Position numbers and translations under genes: made by a program
Source of the DNA: a virus
IMG/VR virus record: IMGVR_UViG_3300032267_000592
Location: 21,667-85,666 of that record
Length of the DNA: 64,000 bases
Reading direction: 5' to 3' (one strand)
Shown: positions 16,712 to 25,980 of the stretch, in pieces
Numbering within the stretch: position 1 is the stretch's first letter
How the letters are laid out: each line of letters opens with the position of its first letter
Notes under the pieces: model-generated
Databases searched by the model: none
Told to the model about the DNA's origin: nothing
The model's input: only the letters and a program-made list of their open reading frames with translations

Positions 16712-18115
16712 ATGACAAAAAAAGATACACTTTCTCTTGATTTGGATTATTTCGAAAGAATAATCATATATAATGCGCTAACAGATCAATATTATCTGGA
16801 AACTATATTAGAATTTGTTGATCCGGATTTCTTCAAGGATAAAAGAATACAAATAATTTTTAAAATATTAAAAAATTTTTACAATCAGCATAAAGTAATA
16901 CCGAATACAACAGAATTAAAAGCATATTTAATCACTCCCGAACAAAAAGAAGCATTAAAAGAACTTGCAATATCATTCAACGCTATTGATAAATCATATA
17001 ATAAAGATCTTTTAATAAAAAATACTGAAAAATTTTTAAGAGAAAAGTCAGTAATTTCTACTGTGATGGAAACAACCATCGATGCACAATCTGGAAATAT
17101 GGATAGTGCATCAATTCTTAAAAAATTCGAAAGAGCTTGTAGTATATCATTAATAGATGATATTGGTTTTGATTATTTGGAGGAAATTGATAAACACTGT
17201 GAAGACTTGAATAAAGTATTTAATACACTTTCAACTGGGTGGAAATGGTTAGATACCCAAATTGGCGGTGGATTCATGTCAGAAGGTAGAGCTTTATATG
17301 TTTTCTTCGGCGTTACCAATGTCGGCAAGTCTATATTTTTAGGGAACATTGGAACTAATATTTTAAATCAAGACAAAACAGTTGTATTAATTTCTTTGGA
17401 AATGCCAGAACAAGTTTATGCAAAACGCATATCCGCTCAGTTATCAAAGATACCATGTGATGATTTGAAATTACAGACAAGTTCTCTTAGAAAATTTGTA
17501 AACGAATATAAAGTTAAAAATAAAAATTCTAAATTAATTGTTAAAGAATTTCCACCAAAATCAGTAACAGTATTAAATATCAAATCATATATAAACAAAC
17601 TGATAAAAAATGGAATTAAACCGGATGCTATAATTATTGATTATATAAATCTCATAGCACCATCAGAAAACGGTTTGAGTTCATATGAATCAATTAAACA
17701 GATAACAGAAAATCTTAGAGCATTATCTTACGATTTTTCATGTCCAATAATTTCCGCGACTCAAAGTAACAGGTCTGGATATGGTGATAGTGCGCCAAAA
17801 TTGGAAGCAACGAGTGAATCTATGGGACTAAGCCATACCGTTGACGTTCAAATGTCCATATGGACCGAGGAAGGAGATTCGGATTTGGGCATAATCCATT
17901 TAGGAGTTGAAAAAAATAGATTTGGTCCAAGAGAAGTTTATACACATTTAAATATCGATTATCCAACACTATCATTAACAGAACCGGACGATTTAGATCC
18001 AACATTACCAACTAAAAAATCTCCGCAAAAATTAACACCTGATGTTCAGGATAATACTCAAGAATATTCAAATGTTGTAGATACTTTTAGTATGTTTGAA
18101 ACATTAAAAAGCTAG
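16712..18115 (+). CDS. 41: DnaB-like replicative helicase (gp41 type)
   Basis: The 467-residue protein has an N-terminal helical domain (about 1-170), then the RecA-like motor with Walker A GVTNVGKS (about 200-207). Conserved VVLISLEMPEQVYAKRISAQL follows, then Walker B AIIIDYINLI (about 305-314). PIISATQSNRSGYGD and GVEKNRFGPRE complete the DnaB core. T4 gp41 forms the hexamer that unwinds DNA at the fork. A gp59-like loader candidate lies two genes on. Confidence 0.92.
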   Translation: MTKKDTLSLDLDYFERIIIYNALTDQYYLETILEFVDPDFFKDKRIQIIFKILKNFYNQHKVIPNTTELKAYLITPEQKEALKELAISFNAIDKSYNKDLLIKNTEKFLREKSVISTVMETTIDAQSGNMDSASILKKFERACSISLIDDIGFDYLEEIDKHCEDLNKVFNTLSTGWKWLDTQIGGGFMSEGRALYVFFGVTNVGKSIFLGNIGTNILNQDKTVVLISLEMPEQVYAKRISAQLSKIPCDDLKLQTSSLRKFVNEYKVKNKNSKLIVKEFPPKSVTVLNIKSYINKLIKNGIKPDAIIIDYINLIAPSENGLSSYESIKQITENLRALSYDFSCPIISATQSNRSGYGDSAPKLEATSESMGLSHTVDVQMSIWTEEGDSDLGIIHLGVEKNRFGPREVYTHLNIDYPTLSLTEPDDLDPTLPTKKSPQKLTPDVQDNTQEYSNVVDTFSMFETLKS

Positions 18116-18143
18116 TTGTATTTTTAAAGGTTTTGCATAAATA
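18116..18143 (+). promoter_or_regulatory. sigma70-like promoter of the DHH gene
   Basis: TTGTAT (18116-18121), 16 nt, TAAATA (18138-18143), 5 nt to the ATG at 18149. Confidence 0.4.
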
Positions 18144-18148
18144 TCAAT

Positions 18149-19039
18149 ATGCAAAATAAAGTTTACCAAGTTTTTACGCATAAAGATTTGGATGGTGCTG
18201 GTAGTTTACTCGCGTTTTTGTGGGCAAATCCAGATGCACAAATAACATATAAAGAAGTTACAAATTTACAAACAGATAAAATAAAAGAGTTTGTAAAAAA
18301 CACATTTAATTTGCCAAGTACTTTAATTTTTGATTTGGGATTAAGAGATGATTTTTTGCCAGATCTAGATCACGAAAAAATAACATTTATAGATCACCAT
18401 ATAAAAACTGAAAATTTCTTAAAAAAATTTAAGAAATCAAAAATTATATATGAAAATTTAAAATCTAATGTTTTGTTGGTTAGAAAATTGTTTAAGAAAG
18501 ATGAATACCCATTAACGGAAGAACAAAAAAAATTAATATTATATATTAATGATTTTGAATCAGACGAAAACGTTTTTGAAAAATCATATAACTTAAACAT
18601 TTTATTTTGGACATATTTTAAAAATAATTTCAACGGGTTTATTAATTTTTATAAAAATGGATTTGTGGAATTTAGCGATTCGCAATTAAAAATGATAAAA
18701 TCTGCAAAAAATAATGCAAATGAACAAGCCAACAAATTAAAATGTTTTAAAGGGGAAATTATAATAGAGGGTAATCTTAAAAATATATTGGCGGTTACTA
18801 CCGAATCTTTCAATAATTTGGTAGATGATATTTTGATAAAAAGATACAATCCAGATATTTATTTTAATATAAATATTTTATCCGAAAAAATAGCAATGAA
18901 ACAACTTAAAAATAAACAAGAAATAAATTTATTATCATTTTGTAAGAAATATTGCGATGGTGATGGTAATAATAAAACCTGCAAAGGAAGAATGACGCCA
19001 TTATTTATGGAGTTGACAAAAAACTTTAAACCATTATGA
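18149..19039 (+). CDS. DHH-family phosphoesterase
   Basis: THKDLDGAGSLLAFLW (residues 11-26) carries the first metal motif. TLIFDLGLRDD gives the second aspartate, and ITFIDHHIKT (about 75-84) is the DHH triad. A second domain ends with a cysteine-containing segment near KKYCDGDGNNKTCKG. The family includes RecJ and nanoRNases, which hydrolyse nucleic acid phosphodiesters. In the replication operon it could remove primers or short oligonucleotides. The substrate is not determined by sequence. Confidence 0.82.
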   Translation: MQNKVYQVFTHKDLDGAGSLLAFLWANPDAQITYKEVTNLQTDKIKEFVKNTFNLPSTLIFDLGLRDDFLPDLDHEKITFIDHHIKTENFLKKFKKSKIIYENLKSNVLLVRKLFKKDEYPLTEEQKKLILYINDFESDENVFEKSYNLNILFWTYFKNNFNGFINFYKNGFVEFSDSQLKMIKSAKNNANEQANKLKCFKGEIIIEGNLKNILAVTTESFNNLVDDILIKRYNPDIYFNINILSEKIAMKQLKNKQEINLLSFCKKYCDGDGNNKTCKGRMTPLFMELTKNFKPL

Positions 19040-19329
19040 TAATAACATCTTCACAACAACTAGAAGACATAACAAACCCGTCAAATGCCATAAATGTGGA
19101 CGAATTTGAACAGATAACATTAAAATTTGCATCATTTATTTGTATTTCAACTGGTAAAAAGATGAATTATTTAAATTTTTTAAAATTTTTGATTGAAGAT
19201 AAAAACGCACAAGCAATTTATTTTGCTTTACTTGGAGATAATAATTTACAAAACATAATCAAAGTATATTTAACATGTACACCTAATATTTATAAAAAAA
19301 TGTTTAGGGCAAAACACTATCAAAAATGA
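19036..19329 (+). CDS. Unknown 97-aa protein in the gp33 position
   Basis: I see no clear family. It is mostly helical, with a central KKMNYLNFLKFLIEDKNAQ stretch and a basic C-terminus. It overlaps the genes on both sides by 4 nt. In T4 the order is 33-59-32, and this gene precedes a gp59-like and a gp32 gene. It is therefore a positional candidate for the late-transcription coactivator gp33, whose central segment (MSYLEATTAFLEEN) is faintly similar. This is a hypothesis, not an assignment. Confidence 0.7.
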   Translation: MIITSSQQLEDITNPSNAINVDEFEQITLKFASFICISTGKKMNYLNFLKFLIEDKNAQAIYFALLGDNNLQNIIKVYLTCTPNIYKKMFRAKHYQK

Positions 19330-19982
19330 TACAATTATCAGATTCAGAAAAAATAATATACAATTTATATTTAAAACATTCTAGAAAAGGACAAGGATAC
19401 AGATTAAGGAAGGATTTTTCAGATCTAGACCAAGATATTTGCACGTCTGTTGCAAAAATAACAAAGTTCTTAAACTCATATAGCCACATAGATTGGAATG
19501 AGTTTTTTGAATCATATGGGGAATTACACCCAAATGAAAAATATCCAAATATAAATTTTTTTACATCAAGACTTGCTATTAAAAATTATTCTTTATATAA
19601 AAAACAAAAAGAATCAAGAGATCCAGAAAAACAATTTGATGAGATTAAATCTAGTATGCGTTTTATTGGTTTATTTTGCATAGAAAATAAAATAGAACTG
19701 AAAAAATATTTATTCCATAAAACAGGATATATGTATTCTTGGATGAATCATTATAGAGAACACCGAATAAATCCATATGCATTGATGGAACTTGGTGACA
19801 TTGTATCAATTTTAGACAATATCGAAAGCGATGTTAAAATGTTATTTGCTTCAAATTTGGATAAAAATTTAATTGCATTCAAAACAAGATATCAAAATTC
19901 CGATAAAACTAAAAATTACGTCAAACAATTGACAGCAACAATAGAAAATTTTGTTAAAAAAGAATTGACTAATTCAAAATAA
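19326..19982 (+). CDS. Putative gp59-like helicase loader
   Basis: At 218 residues it matches the length of T4 gp59 (217). The start (IIYNLYLKHSRKGQGYRLRK) parallels the gp59 N-terminal pattern of a YKLYL helix, gap and basic stretch. The later order of an F-x-S-x-L-x-x-N helix, a long amphipathic helix, a tyrosine-rich loop and a final helix also follows gp59 by eye. It lies just before the gp32 gene, as gene 59 does in T4. Gp59 loads gp41 helicase onto gp32-covered forks. Identity is low, so a profile search is needed. Confidence 0.58.
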   Translation: MIQLSDSEKIIYNLYLKHSRKGQGYRLRKDFSDLDQDICTSVAKITKFLNSYSHIDWNEFFESYGELHPNEKYPNINFFTSRLAIKNYSLYKKQKESRDPEKQFDEIKSSMRFIGLFCIENKIELKKYLFHKTGYMYSWMNHYREHRINPYALMELGDIVSILDNIESDVKMLFASNLDKNLIAFKTRYQNSDKTKNYVKQLTATIENFVKKELTNSK

Positions 19983-19992
19983 TTGATATTCT
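19965..19992 (+). promoter_or_regulatory. sigma70-like promoter of the ssDNA-binding protein gene
   Basis: TTGACT (19965-19970), 16 nt, TATTCT (19987-19992), 12 nt to the ATG at 20005. It lies in the end of the upstream gene. Confidence 0.4.
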
Positions 19993-20004
19993 TTTATAGA
20001 AACT

Positions 20005-20859
20005 ATGAGTAATAAATACAACGAAAGTCTCTTTGATTCGCTCAAAGACGCATTAACAACAAAAACAACAACAGAATCATCATTTAAGGATTTCCTTAAA
20101 TGTGAACCTGATAAGACATACGTGGTACGTCTCTTGCCAAATCTTGAAGATGGTAAGAAGATTAGATTCCATTACTGGCAGCATATTTTTGATAGCTGTG
20201 TAACTGGTAAAAAGATTTCAGTTCTATGTCCGAATACATATGGGGAAAAATGCCCAATCGATGAATATAGATCAAAAGTTTGGGCTTCCAAGAACGAAGC
20301 TTTGATCAATCAATCAAAGCCTCTAAAGAAGACTGAAAAGTGGCTTTATAATGTTTACGTTATCAAGGATCCATCCAACCCTTCAAATGAAGGTCAGGTT
20401 AAAATTCTTAATGCTGGAACTCAGCTACAAAAGGTCATCCAGTCGGCAATCGACGGGGATGATTCACAAGAATTCGGTTTTAGAATTTTTGATCTATCCG
20501 AAAAGGGATGCAATCTTAGGATTAAAGTTGAGAAGAATGACGGTGGTTATCCACAATATACAAGTTCAAAATTTTTATCACCTTCAAAAATCGAAGGACT
20601 AGTAGACGCTGATGATGTATACGAGTCGATCAAGCCACTTGATACAATTTTTCAAAGAAAAACATACAATGAAATTAAAGAGTTGCTGGATGTACACTTC
20701 TTTGGAAAAGAAACCGAACCAACTAATCAAATTGAAGATTCGGATGATGATTATGTAATTGAAAACGTAGTCGAAAATAATACAGATGTCACCAAAAGCG
20801 ATGATGACGCCCTAACAGATCAGGAAAAGAGAATGCAGGATATATTAAAGGATCTTTAA
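20005..20859 (+). CDS. 32: gp32-like single-stranded DNA-binding protein
   Basis: The 284-residue protein has the gp32 layout: a short basic N-terminal segment, a core with FHYWQHIFDSC then LCPNTYGEKCPIDEY supplying candidate zinc ligands (His, Cys, Cys, Cys), and a strongly acidic C-terminal tail from about residue 240. The tail in T4 recruits replication partners. Codon use is visibly less AT-biased than in neighbouring genes, as expected for a highly expressed protein. Confidence 0.9.
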   Translation: MSNKYNESLFDSLKDALTTKTTTESSFKDFLKCEPDKTYVVRLLPNLEDGKKIRFHYWQHIFDSCVTGKKISVLCPNTYGEKCPIDEYRSKVWASKNEALINQSKPLKKTEKWLYNVYVIKDPSNPSNEGQVKILNAGTQLQKVIQSAIDGDDSQEFGFRIFDLSEKGCNLRIKVEKNDGGYPQYTSSKFLSPSKIEGLVDADDVYESIKPLDTIFQRKTYNEIKELLDVHFFGKETEPTNQIEDSDDDYVIENVVENNTDVTKSDDDALTDQEKRMQDILKDL

Positions 20860-20862
20860 TAT

Positions 20863-21378
20863 ATGATGAATCCAGCTATAGAAAATCTAGAAGCTGCAAA
20901 ATTGGCATCAATGATCGGTTCACAGCTAAAAGCTGTGGACCGATTAGCAATAGATAGACCAAACATACCAGCAAATAGAATAAATATTAACCAATTTGTT
21001 GCATCGGTTACAAATCCAAATATTTTACCATCCAATAAATTCGATAATACTCCTTTCGGCTATGCAAAACCATTACCGGAAGAAATAATTCAACAAATGG
21101 TTCCGGATGCAGTTCCTGCGTATAAACCACCGGAAAACCTTCAATCTATTGGATCGATTAGAATTGAGCCAATTCAAGAAAACACAAATACCGTTCAGAA
21201 TAATGTAAGCGTACAACAACCGCAAAAACACCAAAAAGAAAAACCAGTACATACTACACAGTATAGTAATCTTGAAAATGATATAGGTAGTATTAAAAAT
21301 TCGTTAAAAAATATTAGCAAAACTCTTTCCGATATGTTAGTCTTGTTTAGACAACAGATAAAAGAAGATAATGAGTAA
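20863..21378 (+). CDS. Unknown protein with C-terminal coiled coil
   Basis: I do not recognise this 171-residue protein. A proline-rich middle (about 75-130) is followed by a predicted coiled coil (LENDIGSIKNSLKNISKTLS). A second ATG occurs 3 nt after the first. The end overlaps the clamp gene start by 8 nt, so the two are co-translated. The position between ssDNA-binding protein and clamp suggests a replication or late-transcription accessory role, without direct evidence. Confidence 0.75.
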   Translation: MMNPAIENLEAAKLASMIGSQLKAVDRLAIDRPNIPANRININQFVASVTNPNILPSNKFDNTPFGYAKPLPEEIIQQMVPDAVPAYKPPENLQSIGSIRIEPIQENTNTVQNNVSVQQPQKHQKEKPVHTTQYSNLENDIGSIKNSLKNISKTLSDMLVLFRQQIKEDNE

Positions 21379-22123
21379 AACGATTAAAATACAAAAAAAT
21401 TCCTTACATAAATTATTAAAACCAGTAAACAGAATAACCGAAAGCTGTGTAATTAGATCAGGTTTAAATAATATCTATACTGTTTGCTCATCCAGCGACA
21501 ATAGTGTTATTTTATATGCTAAGACTGATACATCTGATCAGTTAGACAATGTAAAATTTAATTTAATTAACATTAAAAAATTTTTAAATGGGCTGGACTG
21601 CTTGGGTGATCTTGGTGAATTTAGCATGGTTTATGACACAAACAGCATCACTTGTAATAGTATCGATGACTCTAATGGAGAAAATACATATTTTAAATAT
21701 CATTTAGTGGATGACAATATCATTAAAGAGTCTCCGATTGATGTAGAATATATTGCTACGTTAAAATTTGATACAATTTTTGAAATACCATCTTCAAAAA
21801 TAAAACAAATCATGTCTGCATATTCTTATGTTGATAACGTAAATAAAATTTACTTTTATACGAAGGATGGAAAAGTACATGCGGAAATAAATGATAAAAC
21901 TATGCAAAACATTGATAATGTATCATTAACCGTTTCGTCTAATTACGATGGAGATGAAATATTGATACCACTATCATTGAAAATAGAAATATTTAAAAGT
22001 TTATCTTTAACGAAAAATTCTATAAAGGTTAAATTGAATAATGAACATAAAGTTTTCATATTTCAAACTCAAGAAGATGAGAATACCGAATTAAAATATA
22101 TAATTTCAGCACTTGTTAAATAA
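21371..22123 (+). CDS. 45: gp45-like sliding clamp
   Basis: The 250-residue protein has two related beta-rich halves, as expected for a trimeric PCNA/gp45 ring. LHKLLKPVNRITESCVIRSG parallels the T4 gp45 opening, FNLINIKKFLNGLDCL the first-domain FDLxxFL-type helix, and PSSKIKQIMSAYSYVD the interdomain segment. YIISALVK is the closing strand. Clamps tether polymerase and, in T4, activate late transcription together with gp33 and gp55. Assignment rests on pattern and context, not on a search. Confidence 0.82.
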   Translation: MSKTIKIQKNSLHKLLKPVNRITESCVIRSGLNNIYTVCSSSDNSVILYAKTDTSDQLDNVKFNLINIKKFLNGLDCLGDLGEFSMVYDTNSITCNSIDDSNGENTYFKYHLVDDNIIKESPIDVEYIATLKFDTIFEIPSSKIKQIMSAYSYVDNVNKIYFYTKDGKVHAEINDKTMQNIDNVSLTVSSNYDGDEILIPLSLKIEIFKSLSLTKNSIKVKLNNEHKVFIFQTQEDENTELKYIISALVK

Positions 22124-22147
22124 AAAAAAATAATAAATTATATATAT

Positions 22148-22465
22148 ATGGCTAAAAATAAATTAACAACATGTAGTTACTTCATAAAAAGACTTAGAGA
22201 TTGTGGTTATGTAACTAATAAAGTATATTCAGATTTCTCAGATTCGGATGCAAGGTCTTGGATGGTTGTGGTTGATCCAAAAGAAACGTCTGTATTTATA
22301 ACATGCTATAATAATTTAAGTTTTTTTGGTGAAGAATTTTTTGAATTACATGATGGAGGTCAATTTATACCTGATCGCTTTAAATTAAAGACAAGTTCTA
22401 TTGAAATTGTCATCGAATATCTATCAAAGTATAACATTAATAACAAGTATTCACGGAATAAATAA
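22148..22465 (+). CDS. Conserved small protein of unknown function
   Basis: The 105-residue protein contains SYFIKRLRDCGYVT, DARSWMVVVDPKETSVFITCYNN and FFELHDGGQ. This pattern reminds me of a small conserved protein of marine T4-like phages, but I know no function. It directly abuts the next gene and probably shares its transcript with the clamp gene. Confidence 0.75.
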   Translation: MAKNKLTTCSYFIKRLRDCGYVTNKVYSDFSDSDARSWMVVVDPKETSVFITCYNNLSFFGEEFFELHDGGQFIPDRFKLKTSSIEIVIEYLSKYNINNKYSRNK

Positions 22466-22870
22466 ATGAAAAACAATAAAAAGAGTAAATCATTTAATTG
22501 TGATACAAAGACAAATAATTTATCTACTGCAAATTTAGAAGTTCCCATAAAGTGTAAACTCACTAAAAAAGAAATAGAAGAAACAAATGAAAAAGTTTAC
22601 GAGGCAATAAATAAAATTGAATTGAAAAAAGCATTAGAAACTTATTTAAAACAGCAAAATCAATATAAACAAACCGAAATGAGAGACTTTGGTATTTTAA
22701 AATCTATTATTTCAGAATATCTTGATTCTTTTATTGTTTTTGGGTATAATCTACATGGTGAAAGGGTTATAATTCAAAATTACCCAAGATCAAAAGATCG
22801 AGATGCTATAATGGAGTTTTTAAAAATAATTTTCTTTAAACAACAACAAGACAATTTTTTAGACGATTAA
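22466..22870 (+). CDS. Unknown 134-aa protein
   Basis: No family recognised. A Lys/Asn-rich start is followed by a helical region (KKEIEETNEKVYEAINKIELKK) and a compact C-terminal domain with IISEYLDSFIVFGYNLHGERVII. The ATG follows immediately after the previous stop. The Q/D-rich end is probably disordered. Confidence 0.7.
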   Translation: MKNNKKSKSFNCDTKTNNLSTANLEVPIKCKLTKKEIEETNEKVYEAINKIELKKALETYLKQQNQYKQTEMRDFGILKSIISEYLDSFIVFGYNLHGERVIIQNYPRSKDRDAIMEFLKIIFFKQQQDNFLDD

Positions 22871-22873
22871 AAT

Positions 22874-23887
22874 ATGACAGACGAAGAATTTTATTGTAAA
22901 AGTCCATTATTAAATTCCAGTTTATTTCCAGTTGGAACTGGAAGACTCTTGAATTCCACTTATAGTATATTGCCATTTCTATGTGATTTGTTAAAGGTTG
23001 CAAACGACGAAACCGTAAGTCCCGTTTTAGTCGAACCTCCAGAGTTCGATATTTCTCCATTCGTAGATTTTTCTGGATTAAATGGCGTTGGAGATCCAAG
23101 AGTTTCGCTGGGAGTCACCACAACCGAGACATTAAAACGTTTTTTACCTAGAATTATAACACAGACAGAAGTCCTACAGTCTGGCGGTTCGAGATTAATA
23201 GATACATATATATGCGATCAAGATGGAAATCCAATAAAACAATCAACAACTGTTAATGCGTTAAATTCCACGTCTTACAAATATGGAAATATGAACATCC
23301 CCTTAAATAATCAATCATCGGAAGATTTGATGAAACAATTAACAGGAGAAGAAATTGATAATTTTGTAAACAATTTCATTTTAAATGAAAAACTAAAAGA
23401 CGCCGAAGCTTTTGTTAAATTTATAAAGGCGTATTATCCAAATTGGAGTCCAGAGATAGTAAGTTATGATCAATTGGGAGTATGTGTAGTCAAATTACAA
23501 GATGTAAGCAAAACTAAACAACGATATTTAAAATATTACGATGATGTTAAAAAAAATGTTGCATGTTTACTTGGTAAAAATGAAATAACTATTAATTCAA
23601 ATATAACTACAGTAGATAATAATGGTTTATTGTCTGCATTTTCCGATATAATACCAAATTACATAAATGTAATGTCAGAGAAAGCTTTGCAAGATAAATT
23701 ATACGCTAAGTTAGAAAATCAAAATTCCGCAACCAACACATCATCATATAACCAGATATTTCAACAGTTTAATGATCCGGAATTTAGGAAAAATAATACC
23801 CCTGAAAGTATTAATAAAATAATATCAGATATAACTACCCCCAAAACGACACAAAAAACTTCAACTATAAAAGTTGAAAGTTGTTAA
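22874..23887 (+). CDS. Unknown protein, possible virion component
   Basis: The 337-residue protein has no motif that I can name. It has mixed, non-repetitive composition, no membrane segment, and an S/T/K-rich tail. It is the last plus-strand gene of the replication side and converges head-on with the spike gene, overlapping it by 4 nt. A structural role is only a guess from the adjacent baseplate genes. Confidence 0.75.
   Translation: MTDEEFYCKSPLLNSSLFPVGTGRLLNSTYSILPFLCDLLKVANDETVSPVLVEPPEFDISPFVDFSGLNGVGDPRVSLGVTTTETLKRFLPRIITQTEVLQSGGSRLIDTYICDQDGNPIKQSTTVNALNSTSYKYGNMNIPLNNQSSEDLMKQLTGEEIDNFVNNFILNEKLKDAEAFVKFIKAYYPNWSPEIVSYDQLGVCVVKLQDVSKTKQRYLKYYDDVKKNVACLLGKNEITINSNITTVDNNGLLSAFSDIIPNYINVMSEKALQDKLYAKLENQNSATNTSSYNQIFQQFNDPEFRKNNTPESINKIISDITTPKTTQKTSTIKVESC
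23853..23878 (-). terminator. Terminator for the minus-strand tail operon
   Basis: Read on the minus strand, TTCAACT and AGTTGAA form a 7-bp stem with a 5-nt loop, followed by GTTTTTT. It lies inside the 3' end of the convergent plus-strand gene, 6 nt beyond the spike gene stop. Confidence 0.5.
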
Positions 23888-25941
23888 TCACAATCAACCG
23901 GATTGAATGTTGGTGGTGGATTCAACGTTCCATCCTCATTAAATTTATAATTTCCAGTTTCTGGTGTTAGATTTACATAGTTTTCACCGTTATATGGATC
24001 GCCTGTAATGTTATAATTTTTATTTCTTTTATTTTTGTAATTAGCAACCCTAGACGAAACAAATGCTGCCCCGCCGCCGCCACAGGATGACAAATCTCCT
24101 AATGATTTAGGTCCGGGTGCCACCCCCATACCCTTTGCTTTTGCGGGAGTTGGTACATGACTTGGGCTTGGTCGAGTTCCCTTAGATGCCGCCGCATTAT
24201 CATGACCATCAAACGCTGGAACTGTATGTTCATGTGAGTGATTATCACCGGGATTTCCATGATTGTGTGGAAAATTATATATCGGTAAACACTCAGGCAC
24301 AACAATTCCGGTCATCGTTCCCGTTGGACCTCCTACAATTACTTTTAATGGAGTATTAGTAAAATAACCCCATGCAAATCCATATCCAGTGGGTAAACCA
24401 CAATTATCAACTGGAACTTTTAACATTGCACTGGAATATGTATTTTTTACTTTTCTTATAACTTCTCGAACATCCAACCATTGAAAAGACAATGTATTAT
24501 ATAATTCATGCCCTATTGCTTTAATCGCAGTATCATATGTATCCAATAATGTCGCCTGTTGGGTTGTTGGATTATTCCAAGTTGCATTAGAATGAACTTG
24601 ATTTGAACTTCCACAGGTCGTTGTATCTAATCTTTCGGATGGACAGTGTAAATGCGTACAATATAATGAACCATCCATCACTATAGACCCTTTTAGTGCT
24701 AAATCTCCCGCAACGCTTAATTTACCACTCACCATTGTATCATCAGAATCAATTCTAACGCCACTATCACCGGAACGATCTTTTGCGTCGATTATTACAT
24801 TTTTACCCTTTAATGTTGTTTTATTATTAGAACATAATGTAAGTTCCCCCTCATTGGCATGAATAGAGGTAACGGAAGAATTTATTTGTGTCTTTCCAGA
24901 TGTATGAATATCTATTCCGGGAGATCCCGCAGTAACAGTTAATTTGTTTGAAACATCAATCATTAAACTTCCGGGGTTTATCAATGGATCAGAATGTATA
25001 GCTTGTTTACAATTTCCTTTAGTTGATAATCTCAAACCATGACTTGCATTTGTAGCACTCACAAACCCAAAAGGTACCGTCGTATGATCTTTTAAAACAA
25101 CAGTAGGTGAATCATTTTTTGCAGTTCCAACTCTCCATACAACATCACCCATGTCAGAATTAACTTTAGACCCACCACTTTCTAATGCCTTTTGATGTTT
25201 AGCCAATTCATCTTTTTTTTCATTTAATTTTTGAGCAGCCTTTTCATTTCCAGCTTGTATTGATGTAATTGGTGATTTAACATTTCCTTTTACACATCCG
25301 GGGCTACCGCAACCTTGACCACCATTTAATGATGCATTAGACGATGTTGATAAAAACGGAACAATCAACATATTAACATATTTTTGTATTTTCCTTAATG
25401 GAAATGGAAAATTTGGAATATGAACTTCCACATAATTAAAAATCTTATCAGATAATTGTTGCGCCCTAGCGGTTAAAAATTTTTGTTTACACGTTGGACA
25501 TGGAATTGGAGTACCTTCTGTTTCTTTTATAGTATCTAATTTAGCTTTATCTATTTCTTTTGTTGTTTGTTGTAATTGTTTAGCTGCTTCGGTGTGTTTT
25601 TTTGACTGTTTACCGTTTTGGACTGTATGATTTCCTTGTATATATTCATGTTTATCGCCACCATAAACATATTGCATATCACCTTTAACCGAAAAAAACA
25701 TATTCTGACCAGCAACTAAACATAAATCAGATGCAGCTTTAATTGTGATGGTGCCACCTATAAATTGAATTAGACTTTTGAATTTATCTTGTAACAAAAC
25801 ATAAGACCTATCATCTGGTATCAATGAACCATGTTCATCAACCTTAATATTCGTTATCATTGATAACACACCAGCTTCGGTTGCAATCGTATTTGATTGT
25901 TGTGATCCATTTTTATCATATTGTGGATGTTTTTGTGGCAT
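23884..25941 (-). CDS. Baseplate spike / gp5 C-terminal-like beta-helix protein
   Basis: The 685-residue protein opens with a segment like the gp5/VgrG beta-helix region (FIGGTITIKAASDLCLVAGQ, FSVKGDMQYVYGG). Regular strands follow with many short repeats at about 300-425, where T/S/D/G alternates with hydrophobics. It has HxH-type clusters CTHLHC (about 428) and HNHGNPGDNHSHEH (about 558), as in metal-binding tips of spikes and fibre ends. A CPTC motif near residue 148 is unexplained. It follows the gp5-like gene in the operon. Confidence 0.62.
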   Translation of the reverse strand: MPQKHPQYDKNGSQQSNTIATEAGVLSMITNIKVDEHGSLIPDDRSYVLLQDKFKSLIQFIGGTITIKAASDLCLVAGQNMFFSVKGDMQYVYGGDKHEYIQGNHTVQNGKQSKKHTEAAKQLQQTTKEIDKAKLDTIKETEGTPIPCPTCKQKFLTARAQQLSDKIFNYVEVHIPNFPFPLRKIQKYVNMLIVPFLSTSSNASLNGGQGCGSPGCVKGNVKSPITSIQAGNEKAAQKLNEKKDELAKHQKALESGGSKVNSDMGDVVWRVGTAKNDSPTVVLKDHTTVPFGFVSATNASHGLRLSTKGNCKQAIHSDPLINPGSLMIDVSNKLTVTAGSPGIDIHTSGKTQINSSVTSIHANEGELTLCSNNKTTLKGKNVIIDAKDRSGDSGVRIDSDDTMVSGKLSVAGDLALKGSIVMDGSLYCTHLHCPSERLDTTTCGSSNQVHSNATWNNPTTQQATLLDTYDTAIKAIGHELYNTLSFQWLDVREVIRKVKNTYSSAMLKVPVDNCGLPTGYGFAWGYFTNTPLKVIVGGPTGTMTGIVVPECLPIYNFPHNHGNPGDNHSHEHTVPAFDGHDNAAASKGTRPSPSHVPTPAKAKGMGVAPGPKSLGDLSSCGGGGAAFVSSRVANYKNKRNKNYNITGDPYNGENYVNLTPETGNYKFNEDGTLNPPPTFNPVDCD

Positions 25942-25980
25942 AATATTATATATAATTATTAAAATTTAAAATAAATCAAA

